A DNA stretch of 64,000 nucleotides from Caprella mutica (lineage: Eukaryota; Arthropoda; Malacostraca; Amphipoda; Caprellidae): contig CANNZV010005161.1 in the NCBI GenBank assembly GCA_947561585.1, positions 1-64,000 on the forward strand, written 5' to 3'. The notes below the pieces were generated by a model. The model was not told the origin of the DNA. It saw only the letters and a list, made by a program, of their open reading frames with translations, and ran no database searches. How positions within the stretch are numbered: the first letter of the stretch is position 1; the number at the start of each line of letters is the position of its first letter. Position numbers and translations under genes: made by a program. Positions 32,444-43,700 of the stretch are shown here, one piece after another.

Positions 32444-34971
32444 ATGGAATCTGGAGTCCAGATTCCCAACTCATCTGAAGAGGCTGTTGTAGCTGATCCT
32501 CGCATCTATTTGTCGAAAGAGGAAGATGTTAAGCCAGATATTTCAAATATAGATGTCAGTGTTGCTATCTCTAATGTTAAACACATTTCTAATATCACAG
32601 ACAGTGAGAATATGGAAGATGATATTACCGTCAAAAGAGAGCTTTTGGATGAACAAGAACATTCATGGCCAACAGCATCGATTCATGCAAATGAGAAAAC
32701 AGAATTTTGCGATAGCTATTCTGGTCACCAGAATTTGCTGTTTTCCAGTATCTATGATGAAATTTGTTCTAAAAAGTCCAACTTAGAATCTCATGGAACA
32801 ATTTCCGAAGGTGAGAAACCATTTATTTGTAAGGATTGAGATTAACTAACTATTCGAATATAGACACACATACACCATCTTATCTTTCATCGAATAATTC
32901 ACAGAGGTGTAAAATTAGAAAGCCATTTTCAGGCAATATTTATTTTTGAGGCATCATGAGGTTCATGCTCGTGCAATGCCATTTAGCTATGATATGTGTA
33001 TAAAAAGACATTTTGCGATAAAATTCATTTGAATAACCATGAAAGAATTCTCAACTTTGTGTTATGCCTGTTTACATGAGTCATTTCTCACTGCTCCATA
33101 CAGATTTAAGAGAAGGTGACCAGCCATGGCTCCTTTCGCATATCATGTAGTAATTTCTTAATTTTAAATGACTTCTCTCAATTTTAACATACTTTATCTT
33201 TTTTTATACAGGCTGCATCGAGGATTCATCGAATTTTTTCGATCATGGATTTGACGTCTATCAAGAACATGACAGTTCTGATAATGATGGCTCTTTCAGT
33301 ATTGGTGAAGATGATAACAATTCCTCGGATGAGTGGTTTGACAGTGAAAATGACCTATCAAATGAAGAAGAGGAAATTGAGCCTCCCAATGCTGATAATA
33401 TTCCTGCTAATAATCTGGAAGTAAATAGTGATGGTGACAGTAACCCAACTAATGAATGGGGTCCAGTGGAAGCAAAACCTCGAGAGTTTAACTTCAGTGG
33501 GAGAGAACAGTTACTAATAAGAGCACCCCAGTCGGCTGAAGGTAAAGTCTGGCCAATAGATGTGTTCAAGCAAATAATAACTAATGATATTATCAACCTT
33601 ATTGTTGAAGAAACTAATCGTTATGCTAAACAAAAATTAGCATCACCAGTTTTATCAAAGAGTTCAAAAACGGTAAAATGGGCTCCTACAACCAAAGAAG
33701 AGATAGAAAAATTTATTGGCCTCACAATATACATGGGATTGCTACCACTTCCAGATATTCAACTCTACTGGTCAAAAATGAGTCTCTACAAGAATAACAT
33801 TGTGCCAGAAATTATGGCCAGAGATCGCTTCCTACTGCTACTGAGAATGCTTCATTTTTGTAACAATGATGATGCTAATGTTGGAAGAGACTATAAAATT
33901 AGGACATTGCTGAATATAATTGTAGGACAGTGTCAGAATCTGTATGAACCCGGACCTGAACTTGTGATTGACGAAAGTTTGGTACCTTTCACAGGTTGTG
34001 ACATCTTTAGACAGAACATTCCTAGTAAAAGCCATGAGAATGGTTGTAAACTTTACAAAATATGTACTACCGATGGTTACACTGTGAACTTTGAGTTATA
34101 TTGCGGTGCAGGATTTTCCAATCCACCTCTAAGTCACACTGAGTCTCTTGTAGTAAGATTACTTGATAAGTATCTTGATAAAGGATTCACTTTATTTGCA
34201 GATAAATACTATACTTCAAATTTCCTAGGAGAATATCTTCTGCACAGAAAAACCTATCTTTGCGGTACCGTCCAATTAAACAGAAAAAATCTTCCTAAAG
34301 AAGTAATGAAAGCTAAACTCAAAAGAGGAGAAATGAAAGCCAAACAAAGCCGAAAAGGAGTCAAGGTGTTTAACTGGAAGGATAAAAGAAATGTAATAAC
34401 ACTCTCGACAGTTCCTGAGCATGACGAAACTTTGAAAGACAATGGTAGGCTCTCTAGAACAGGTTCAGCTGTAGCTAAACCACAGAGTGTCCTGGATTTC
34501 AATGCGCACAAGAAAGGAGTTGATTTCTCAGTTCAAGTGTCCTCTAATTATTCTCCCCTCAAGAAATCTCGCAAGTGGTACAAAAAAGTAGCTATTGAAT
34601 TACTGACTGGTACAGCAGTCGTCAATGCGTGGGTTCTCTACAATAAATTCTACGCTGAGAAAAAAATATCGATGCGAGAATTCAAGGAGTCGATTGTCCT
34701 CAATTACTGTCATAAGATCAACAAGGAACAGATGAAACCAGGAAAAAGTTCTTTGAACATAGCTGGGCCATCTGGGCACCATTTGGTACAAGCTGATGGA
34801 CCCAAAAGAAGCAATAGGAAGCGATGCAGGGGATGCTATGAAACGATCTCAGAAGAAGAGGGCTGCAACGCAGCCAAAAGAAAATCAAAGAAGGTTTCAA
34901 CCTATTGTGGAGAATGTGAAGGATCTCCATACCTCTGTCTGACATGCTTTGCAGCTAAACATTCTAAATAA
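32444..34971 (+). CDS. Zinc-finger-derived N-terminus fused to piggyBac transposase (~708 aa)
   Basis: Exon 1 (32444-32810, 122 codons plus one base) begins with ATG directly after an acceptor and ends at the donor GAAG/GTGAGAAA. Exon 2 (33212-34971) follows TTTTTATACAG and joins in frame (SEG/CIEDSSNFFD). Exon 1 has acidic stretches and ends in a degenerate C2H2 finger (CSKKSNLESHGTISE, then GEKPFICKD if not spliced). Exon 2 has an acidic leader, then the piggyBac DDE domain. The aspartates are in ELVIDESLVPF, LFADKYYTS and HKKGVDFS, encoded at 33970, 34201 and 34522. Their 77- and 107-residue spacing is close to known piggyBacs. The usual GVDxxDQ reads GVDFSVQ, losing the fourth aspartate. 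A Cys-rich zinc-binding tail follows (CRGCYE, CGEC, CLTC). No stops, and no TTAA/CCC termini seen, so host recruitment is plausible. Confidence 0.88.
32811..33211 (+). pseudogene. Decayed C2H2 zinc-finger coding sequence in the intron
   Basis: Read through the donor, the frame gives GEKPFICKD then a stop. Beyond it, in shifting frames, HLIFHRIIHRGVK, SYDMCIKRHF and FCDKIHLNNHERI resemble C2H2 fingers with lost ligands and linkers. The splice donor GTGAGAAA coincides with the Gly-Glu-Lys codons of a TGEKP-type inter-finger linker. The intron therefore appears to be the dead remainder of the zinc-finger gene that supplied exon 1. Confidence 0.65.
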
Positions 34972-36137
34972 GTAGGGATAGCTCATGTAGACTTGAGACT
35001 TTAAGACTAAACATTCACTGTGTCTTTTCGATAATTGCATGTTTTCCTAAAATATTTGGGATATATAAAGTTATTTTAAACATAAACCTTTATGTATTCC
35101 ATGTGTAGCGGCAGTAGCTATGTCATAGTTTTCTTACTATTTTAGATTACTTCCTCTAATTTTCAATTTCCTTTGAATATCCTACGTTTTCTTTTATTTA
35201 GTCAAGAGCCGTAAAAGCACACATATAAATAATTAATATTTATTTTTCAATATCTGTAGACTGTAGTCTATTGTTTTTCTTTATGTTCATTTTGAAAAAG
35301 TGATTTTTTTTTCAATAATTAGGTTTCTGTTAGTATTCTAAAAAGTTGAGGGTAGATATTATTGCCATTTTTATTCATTGCTCACAAGTGCAACCGCTAA
35401 TTTTTTTCTTTGCTAACAATAAATGAATTATGTTCAACGAATAGATGAGACTCCTTCCTAAACCCTACTTTTACTGTCCATCTGTGTTGCTTATAGCTCT
35501 CTATAATTCTTCACAATAATTCTTTTCAACTGTCTGTTAGTGTATGTCATAAATCTTCTTTCAGTTTTGTACTGTGGATTGGAATTTTTTTTTTATCGCC
35601 TCCCTCGCGGTGGGTGAAAAAATTAAATGTTGGTACTTGTGCATTGTGCAAATATGTGAAATGGTGAATAATTAAGCTGTACTTGTCATAATTTCTCAGG
35701 TGATGAACTGTGATTTTTCTTAACCAGTCCATTCTTTTCTCAAACTACTTCTTCAAAGTCCTGTGTATTTGTTCTTATCTGTATTTAGAATTTTTTTCGT
35801 TTTTATTCCTGCTGATTTCTACATCACGTTTAATAATTAGTTTTGTACATTCCATTCTTTTCAATACTTAAGAATTTATTTATTTCTATAAGTTATTGTG
35901 GTTTTATTACACCTTGCAATTTTGCTTCTGTTACTTCTTGTATATTAGTAACCCTATACAAATTCACTCATTTCATTACAAGGTCTGCTGTAACAAAAGC
36001 GGAGGACACACATAGAGCATCAGAATAGAGAACACAGGAATAGAGAAAATGGACACATAAAAACTAGAGGACACACCTAGAAATAAGATGACAAAACTTG
36101 AGAACAATATAACACAATTGATTTTGTTACAGATATA
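34972..36137. other. 3' flank and noncoding stretch
   Basis: Candidate polyadenylation signal AATAAA near 35419. Around 35740-35800 the words ACTACTTCTTCAAAGTCCTG and GTATTTG echo the dispersed LINE-associated repeat in a short, diverged copy. No gene is seen. Confidence 0.45.
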
Positions 36138-36941
36138 CAGTGTGTCCCAAAAAAACGATACCCAAATTTCAAAGGCTGTAATTCAAAAACTATCAGACCT
36201 AAAAAAAATTGGAAAATCATATCGTGTTTCTCAACATTTGTTCCATCTCTGTACAAAATTTCAGCTGAATTTGTCAAACAGTTTTCTAAAAGCAGTATTT
36301 TTAGTGACCGATACTGGAAAACTGTTTGTGCACTTTCGTTTGCAGCAGGTGTTCTGCGCACAGGAGCACCGTCCTCAATCCACCAGGTTCAATTAATCCT
36401 TTTGATGTGTTTCTCAAAGTATGGGAACGATCCTGTTAACAAGCAATCCAATTTCATTTGAAATATTTTTTTGTGAGAATAAGGACCTATGACACGTCCA
36501 TTGCCACAAAATCCCATCCACACAGACCATTTCTCTCTCGAAATTCCTACGTCAAAATTGAGATTAGAAGTTAGATTCTTTGGTACATATGTGCGAACGT
36601 TGTGACTATTTAATTTGACATTCAAACTAAAAGCATCTTGCCTCAACGTGAACCACAATATCATCCATAAATTGAACATTTCTTTGCAAAAACCATTGAG
36701 CAAAATTCACCTGCCAAGGAAGATCGGAATCGAGGAGTTTGTTCCGCTCTTGCATCTTGTGAAGATGTCACTTAAAATCCAAAGCTACAATTCTGTTGAA
36801 TGTAGATTTAGTAAAATCTAATTCACTTTTTCTTGCAGAAATATTTCACTGAAAGTGCGCAAAGATTTACTGTAATTGCGCAAAAAAGTTTTTAGTATCT
36901 GTCACTAAAAATTATGCTTAAAGAAAACGAAGGACACACTG
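36138..36941 (-). mobile_element. Degenerate mariner-like element (~804 bp)
   Basis: Termini CAGTGTGTCCCAAA (left, after TA) and GGACACACTG (right). A minus-strand frame around 36389-36703 reads SLNVKLNSHNVRTYV and SVWMGFCGNGRVIGPYSHKK in shifting frames, resembling the central part of a mariner/IS630 transposase. TTTTTAGTGACCGATACTG at 36299 is repeated inverted near 36885-36910 and again near 37125-37150. Confidence 0.65.
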
Positions 36942-38557
36942 AAGGATAAATTTAATAGGAGGAACAATTCGATTGTTTTTATATTTCAGTGACATTTTAA
37001 CAAACGGTATTTATGATTTTTAATAATGTTTTATAATAAACCATTTTAAAATCGGTTGAAAGTTATTAAAAACATGGTTTAAATATCATACAATTCGAAG
37101 TTTAACAAAAGTGCGCAAACAGGTGTTCAGTGTCGGTCACTAAAAATACTGCTTATAAAGGGTGTGTAATAATGATGGGACCCAAAACAATCTCTAATAA
37201 CTTTTGAAATAATTCATGGATTTTAAAAATCTAAACGTCTATATAATCCTAAAAACATCGCGTTTTTACTAAACTACTTCTTATGAATTATTTCTTTTAA
37301 ATCCTGCCCTCCTGACCGAACGCAAATTTCAGCACGATAACGGAGGCTGTTCATTGCTCTGATCGGCTCTAGGACAACTGCCATGCGACAAACTGCCATG
37401 CAATATATTATAATTTTATTTTGGGGGAATTGTAATGCAATTGTAAACCTAAGATTTCTTGGAATTAATTTGATGTGAAGTATATTATTATTTTAACCTA
37501 AAATTTTAGTATAAAAATGTTAATTGTATAGTAAGATATTGTGAATGAAGAAACATTGAAATTAATACTGAAATAATACTAGATTTCTTTCTTTGTTACA
37601 ATCATTTTCTTTCACATTTTACGCCTTAAATAATCAAATGATTGAAAGATTGAAAACTATAGATACAAAACTTTTTTTTCAAACATTTCAGAATACAAAG
37701 AATAGTACAAACATACGCTTTACAGGTTAAAATTTTCAGTGAGTGTGGTTTTGCATCTTACTATTTTAGAGTTGCTTTCACACAACACTGGGCACATATG
37801 AGTTAACTAAAATGTTGATTTGTTATTAGTATATTAACAAATTTGATAAAACAAAGTTCAGTAATAATTATTCTCATATTTTGACACTTTTCAAATATTT
37901 ATAAGACATGTTTCTGATCGGTGGGAGCTAGAAACAAAGAAACTATAGAAAAACAAATTCAATTTTCAAAGTTACTGAGTAAAGAATTCTTTGTAAGAAT
38001 TTTTTTAAACATAGAAATAAGATAAATACTACTTCAGTTTCTAATCCTGAATCTAGCAGAAACGTTTGTTTTTACAAATAAAAAATATTAATAAACACAA
38101 TAAAATTCTTAAATAGCAAAATGCAAAATCACACTCACTTGAAATTTTAACCTGTAAAGCTTGTGTTTGTACTATTCTTTGTATTTTGAAATGTTTGAAA
38201 AGAAAGTTTTGCATCTACAGATTTTCCACTTCTTGTCAACCATTTGATTGTTTAAGGAGCTAAATGGGTTACATATGATTTAAAAAAGAAATGAATTTAG
38301 TATACTTCAACTTTAAATTCTGAATCTACTGTCAATACTAATTTCTATACTTCTTTATGCACAATTATGGACTATACGATTAATACTATAAATAATTGTT
38401 GGGTTAAGATAATAATATTCTTCACATCAAATTAATTCCATGAAAGGTTAAATTTACAAGTGCATTACAATTCACCCAATATAAAATTATAATATATTGC
38501 ATGGCAGTTTGTCGCATGGCAGTTGTCCGCATGGCAGTTATCCGCATGGCAGTTGTC

Positions 38558-40252
38558 CGTACACCCAGAGATGGGCGAAAAGTACATCGAAAGTACTTAA
38601 GTAATAAGTACAAGTACTCGTAAATCAATGTACTTGAAGTAGTTGCCCAAATACTCAAATAAAAAAGTACTTTCAAAGTACAAGTACCAAGTACTTTTTA
38701 AAGTACTTTCAAGTACCAAGTACATTTACTATACAATTTAAAAACTAATAATTTATGCTGTTAACTCCTATAGTACATCTTCTCAGTGACTTTTTCTCTG
38801 ATAGTACATCATCACAGTGACTCTTTTCTCTGACAGTACATCATCACAGTGATTCTTTTCTCTGACAGTACATCATCACAGTGACTCTTTTCTCTGACAG
38901 TACATCATCACAGTGACTCTTTTATCTGATAGTACATCATCACAGTGACTCTTTTTTTCTGATGGTACATCACCACAGTGACTTTTTTTTCTGATGGTAC
39001 ATCACCACAGTGACTATTTTCTCTGATAGTACAACATCACTGTGACTCTTTTCTCTGATAGTACATCATCACAGTGACTCTTTTTTCTGATGGTACATCA
39101 CCACAGTAACTCTTTTCTCTGATAGTACAATATCACAGTGACTTTTTTCTCTGATAGTACATCATCACAGTGACTCCTTTTTCTGATAGTACATCACCAC
39201 AGTGACTCTTTTCTCTGATAGTACATCATCACAGTGACTTTTTTCTCTGATAGTACATCATCACAGTGACTCCTTTTTCTGCTAGTACACCATCACAGTG
39301 ACTCTTTTCTCTGACAGTACATCATCACAGTGACTCTTTTCTCTGACAGTACATCATCACAGTGACTCTTTTCTCTTATAGTATATCATCACAGTGACTC
39401 TTTTCTCTGATAGTACATCATCACAATGACTCTTTTCTCTGATAGTACATCATCACAGTGACTCCTTTTTCTGCTAGTACATCATCACAGTGACTCTTTT
39501 CTCTGACAGTACATCATCACAATGACTCTTTTCTCTGATAGTACATCATCACAGTGACTCTTTTATCTGATAGTACATCATCACAATGACTCTTTTCTCT
39601 GATAGTACATCATCACAATGACTCTTTTCTCTGATATTACATCATCACAGTGACTCTTTACTCTGATAGTACATCATCACAGTGACTCACTGTACACGTC
39701 CACACGCTTATAATTCGTCAATGTGTTTGGCAAATATTGGTTGTGATATCTAGGTATCACAAAATAATTATATTCAATGTACTTAAATTGGTCAATATAA
39801 CTCATAGTCTCTATACATGATTGTATGTCAGAATATATAAATATTCACCGTCACATAAAAGTATACAATGTCTTACAGTCTTAGTTTTCGATTCTACTGT
39901 TTGACAAAGATTTCAATTTTACTGCTTGACAAACAATTTTCCAACATGTTGGACCTCTTCAAACTCTAGTTTTTATCCAGTTGCTGTAAATACAGTTTTG
40001 ATGAAAAAAAGAATTAATTTTGTAGAGATTTTAGAACTAATCTTTTAAAATCTCTTGACTGAAAGGAAAAAATGTACTTTGCAAAGTACTTTTTACTTGG
40101 AAAGTAACAAGTAATTGTAAAAAGTACTTCTAAGTAATTATTCAAAGTACTTTTTAGAAAGTACTTCAAGTAGTACTTGAAGTACTTACTTGTTACTTAG
40201 TACTTTTACTTGGTACTTGGGAAGTACTTTCCCGCCCATCTCTGCGTACACC
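38558..40252. mobile_element. hAT-type nonautonomous element, 1679 bp, perfect 8-bp duplication
   Basis: Ends CAGAGATGGGCG and CCGCCCATCTCTG; CGTACACC on both sides (38558-38565 and 40245-40252). Element 38566-40244. Both subterminal regions are packed with AAGTACTT/AGTACTTG words. The middle is a 32-bp tandem array. No transposase. Confidence 0.96.
38768..39690 (+). repeat. 32-bp tandem array inside the hAT element, about 29 copies
   Basis: Unit GTACATCATCACAGTGACTC followed by TTTTCTCTGA(C/T)A; period 32 bp (for example 38836 and 38868). Variants have ACCACAG, CTTTTTTCTGATG or CTGCTAG, forming mixed higher-order blocks. The left edge is degenerate. Confidence 0.93.
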
Positions 40253-40261
40253 GCTCTGATC

Positions 40262-40850
40262 AGCCTTTCCTGTCAATTAGATCTAATTTCTGTTTCAATA
40301 TGTGCCTTCAATTGCGGTATATCTATTAGGTTGCTAAGGTAGACTCTTCTTTTGAGATATTCTCATAAGAAATAATCTAATGCGGAAAGATCTGGTGATC
40401 TTGCTGGCCATTCAACGTCGCCAGATCTTAAGATCAATCTTCCCGGAAACTTCTGACGCAGGATTTCAATGTTGGGCCTCGTAGTGTTACAGTGGTGAAT
40501 TTAAATTAGATTAGTTAAATTCAGTTAATTATTTTCGGAATCAAAAAGTCAGTTATCATGTCGTGATATCGCTCACTATTCACTGTAACTGTTTGGCCAT
40601 TGCAATCCTCGAGAAATAGGGACTGGTTATCTTATTCTCTTGATCGATTCCACACCACACTGTGACTCTTTCTGAATGGAGCAACTTTTCTCTAATTTCC
40701 TTCTGGTTTCCAGTAACCCAAAAGCGGACGTTATGTTTATTGACACATTCATTTAGTCTGAAAGAAGCTTCGTATGACATGACCAAGTTCTGAATAAAGT
40801 TCGAGTTTTCTCCATGCTTCTGTAAACCCCACTCGCAGAATGCACCTCAA
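40262..40850 (-). pseudogene. Mariner/IS630-type transposase remnant
   Basis: The reverse strand reads DEATF-like SYEASFRLNECVNKHNVRFW, then SERVTVWCGIDQENKITSPY, FLEDCNGQTVTVNSERYHDM, a deletion and stop, then EILRQKFPGRLILRSGDVEW and PARSPDLSALDYFLWEYLK. The last block carries the third catalytic aspartate. The block with the second aspartate (QQDGA-type) is missing. It belongs to the 37169-41038 element and was severed from the left end by the nested insertion. Confidence 0.87.
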
Positions 40851-41042
40851 CGTACGAAGTCACCTTCGTGAAGCATCCGATTTTCATTTGCCGCTGTTCT
40901 TTTATTCCATACCCGTATCACCGATTATGTTTTATTATGTAAAACGCGATGTTTTCAGGATTCTATAGTGTTTTTTTTTTTCAAAATCGAAGGTTTATTT
41001 CAAAAGTTATCGAAGATTATTTTGGGTCCCATCATTATTAAG

Positions 41043-41490
41043 GGTGTAGGTCATAAGCCCCCCCGGTCAAGAGCCCCCCCCCCCCCCCGGTCATAAGCCT
41101 CCCCGGTCATGAGCCCCCCTATGTCATAAGCCCCCCGGTCAAGAGCCCCCCCCCCCCTCCCCCGTCACGAGCCCCCCTGTTTTTAAATCCTTATTTACCT
41201 ATATTATTTAATCCTTATTGACACTTTTGTAGTTCATTACTGATTAGACATAAAATATATGTATATCGGGGGCCGTGCCGCCCCCCGAACCCCCCTTCCA
41301 GGTCATTAAACAATCATGAAGTGTGCAGTACAACAATCTAGCGGATACAACAAACTACATTAGCAACTCTCAGTTATTTCTATCTAGTAGTTCTTCATTT
41401 GTTTAACTAGGTAAATAAGGATTAAAAAAACATGGAGGAGGGGGGGGCTTATGACCGGGGGGGGGGGAGGCTCTTGACCGTACCCCCATT
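41043..41490 (-). mobile_element. Foldback-like element with GGTCATAAGCCCCC terminal repeats, copy 1
   Basis: Left: five or more units of GGTCA(T/A)(A/G)AGCCCCCC. Right: the complement (GGGGGGGCTTATGACC and GGGAGGCTCTTGACC). The core (CAATCATGAAGTGTGCAGTA, then CAACAATCTAGCGGATACAA, and a G/C-run hairpin) is the reverse complement of 43860-44010. G/C run lengths may be unreliable in the assembly. Confidence 0.8.
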
Positions 41491-42887
41491 ATAAACACCC
41501 TGTAGAAAGTGTTGCAACCCGATTATTGCATAATTAATTAACAACAACTAATTATTAATAATCAATTACAACCACTACAGTAATTTGCTGATTAAAATAC
41601 AACGCAATTGAATTCAAAGGTATTTCTAAACTTATGGCATCACTCTAGTTTCCTTCTAGAAACATACGCGCTAAATACAATTAGGCCTACCCTTTGTTTA
41701 GTTTCCGCCCACCGATTGTAAGGATAATTTTTACCGGTTAAACGACATTAACGAGTCTGATACAACAGAGTGAAGAGTGCCAATACAGTGCTAGTGATTG
41801 TGAACTAAAATTAGATTATAAACTCTCACCAATTATTAATATTAATACCTTTATTGCAGACATAACACCTCCCAATTTATATACAACTTACTATTTACAA
41901 GGAAATAAACACTTTGTTCTGAAAAACAGTCAATAACAACAGCCTAGGATTAACTCCAAACCAATTCCCCAAAAGAAACATTGGGTAAATATATAACTAA
42001 TAATTATTCTCTCCCAAGTTATTTGTATAATATTATTCTTAATAATGCCATATTTATTATACTGAATTGCCATATCAGCTAGTGCCATAAATATACTGAT
42101 ATTTATATGATTTATTAGCTAATTAGCTCCAATTAACATTATTAATATAGTTAACTATAATAACAAACTATTATTAGAATTAGTATCCTTATTCACAATC
42201 AGAATTACGTTACTTCCCATTTTGGAAAAGTCAGTACACACCCCAGACTCTTCTTACATCCTGTTTCCCAGGTTTGAAAACATGACCAACCGCCAACATT
42301 TGACCAAACTGCATAAGTTGGGATAACTTCTGACAGTATTAAAAATGTATAACATTTGTTAATACTATTCTTCTAATTCAATGCATATTTAATATATTAC
42401 AATTAAGTTTTACACAACATATTTCAACTTCAGGATTAGGAATTTGATTATTTATTATAATAATTAAAAGGCCATTTGACGAGTAACATTTTGCTCGATT
42501 CTCAATTATTGTAATATTAAGTACAAACTATTTTTAATGTTTCTACATTTGCCAAAGTAATTTACTTCTCATATTAAATTAACTACAATTATTATTAACT
42601 ATTTATTATGAACATGAAAAATGCCAAATAATAATTCAACTCAACCTAATTAATAAACATTAGAAATAAATATTCATAATTTAACTCATTGAGATTAGTT
42701 TTAATTATTGCTATTTAACTGGCATAAATCTTAATTCACAATAATTAGTAAATTAGTAAATTATTTCAATTGATTATAATGTAAAGAATAATTTTTTCGT
42801 TTTATTTTTTATTGTTATTTTGGCAAATTGTCGAAGGAAATTTAAGTCCAAATTTCTTACTGGATTTATTATTCCAGGAAGCCAGTC
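41491..42887. other. AT-rich noncoding stretch
   Basis: It starts with ATTATAAACACCCTGTA, which looks like a right mariner terminus with TA, presumably of an element disrupted by the foldback-like insertion. The rest is AT-rich with no gene. Confidence 0.4.
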
Positions 42888-43035
42888 TAGGGCCAGTCTA
42901 CGGAGACAGTCATTCCCAGTCTACGGAGACAGTCATTCCCAGTCTACGGAGACAGTCATTCCCAGTCTACGGAGACAGTCATTCCCAGTCTACGGAGACA
43001 GTCATTCCCAGTCTACGGAGACAGTCAATTCCAAG
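42888..43035 (+). repeat. 23-bp tandem repeat, six copies
   Basis: Unit CAGTCTACGGAGACAGTCAT plus TCC repeats from about 42892 to 43031. Degenerate GTCTACGGA words continue to about 43115. Frames at 42812-43050 are artefacts. Confidence 0.93.
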
Positions 43036-43700
43036 TCTACGCTAGTCTAGAGAGACCAGCACATTCTAGTCTACGGAAACACGACTTAACCTACGGAGAA
43101 CTCGCAAATCTACGGATACTTCAAGTTCCAATTTCCAACCCTAGCATACGGACGCAGCAAACACCAATCTTGGCTACATAGCGATAACAGATTGTTACGC
43201 ACGAAGGAAGTACCATAGTAAACAGAATAGTATAGTACCCCAGTTACATGTATTATTCAAATTTATTCTGGGTAGGCTGTGACGTCATGTATATGTAAAC
43301 AAGAGGTCACGTCATAGTAAACAGAATTGCTGTGGGTCACGTGGAATAGAGAATTAAGATGGCGGCCAACGCGACCGATCTGACTAATGATCTAATTATC
43401 TTGAATAAATCGTCTTCTTCAAGACTAGAAATTTGTTACTATTTTGGGTGTAAAAAGACCAGTAGCAATTTCATCAACAGTCATTTTTTAATTTTCGTCC
43501 GTATGACTATAAAGATTGGATAATAGCATGCGGTAATGTGGAATTAAAAAAAAAATATTACCGAAAACGTTATTTAACAAAAGTTCGGTGTGTTGCAGCC
43601 ATCTTTTGTGTTTGTACTGTACGTACAAACGTACGCACCATTGTTGACATGTGACGTCACAGCCTACCGGGACACGCGTAATATCCCCCCTATAGCTCGG

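Larger units (their letters stand above)
37356..40261. mobile_element. Possible MULE-like TIR element with 9-bp duplication, itself split by a hAT element
   Basis: GCTCTGATC occurs at 37356-37364 and 40253-40261. Between them, the left end GGACAACTGCCATGCGACAA and about 100 bp beyond it are repeated inverted at 38410-38557. The right side adds two extra copies of GCATGGCAGTTGTCCG. A 9-bp duplication is typical of Mutator-like elements. The outermost 7 bp of the two ends agree poorly, and there is no coding capacity. Without the hAT insertion it is about 1.2 kb. Confidence 0.7.
37169..41038 (-). mobile_element. Mariner-like element with ~110-bp inverted ends, split by nested insertions
   Basis: Long inverted ends share ATAATGATGGGACCCAAAA, TAACTTTTGAAATAA and AAAACATCGCGTTTT, flanked by TA (37167-37168 and 41039-41040). 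Without the nested elements (37365-40261) it is about 1 kb. It carries a mariner transposase remnant on the minus strand. Confidence 0.85.

Noticed and set aside
32000..36100. Flanking TTAA and CCC-type piggyBac terminal repeats
   Set aside because: Looked for on both sides of the transposase; none convincing. The left flank is an unrelated MITE, so the locus was not called a piggyBac transposon.
43359..43369. YY1/Pho-like word AAGATGGCGGC as a promoter element
   Set aside because: Present in both MITE arms with no gene beside them; sequence match alone does not support regulation.
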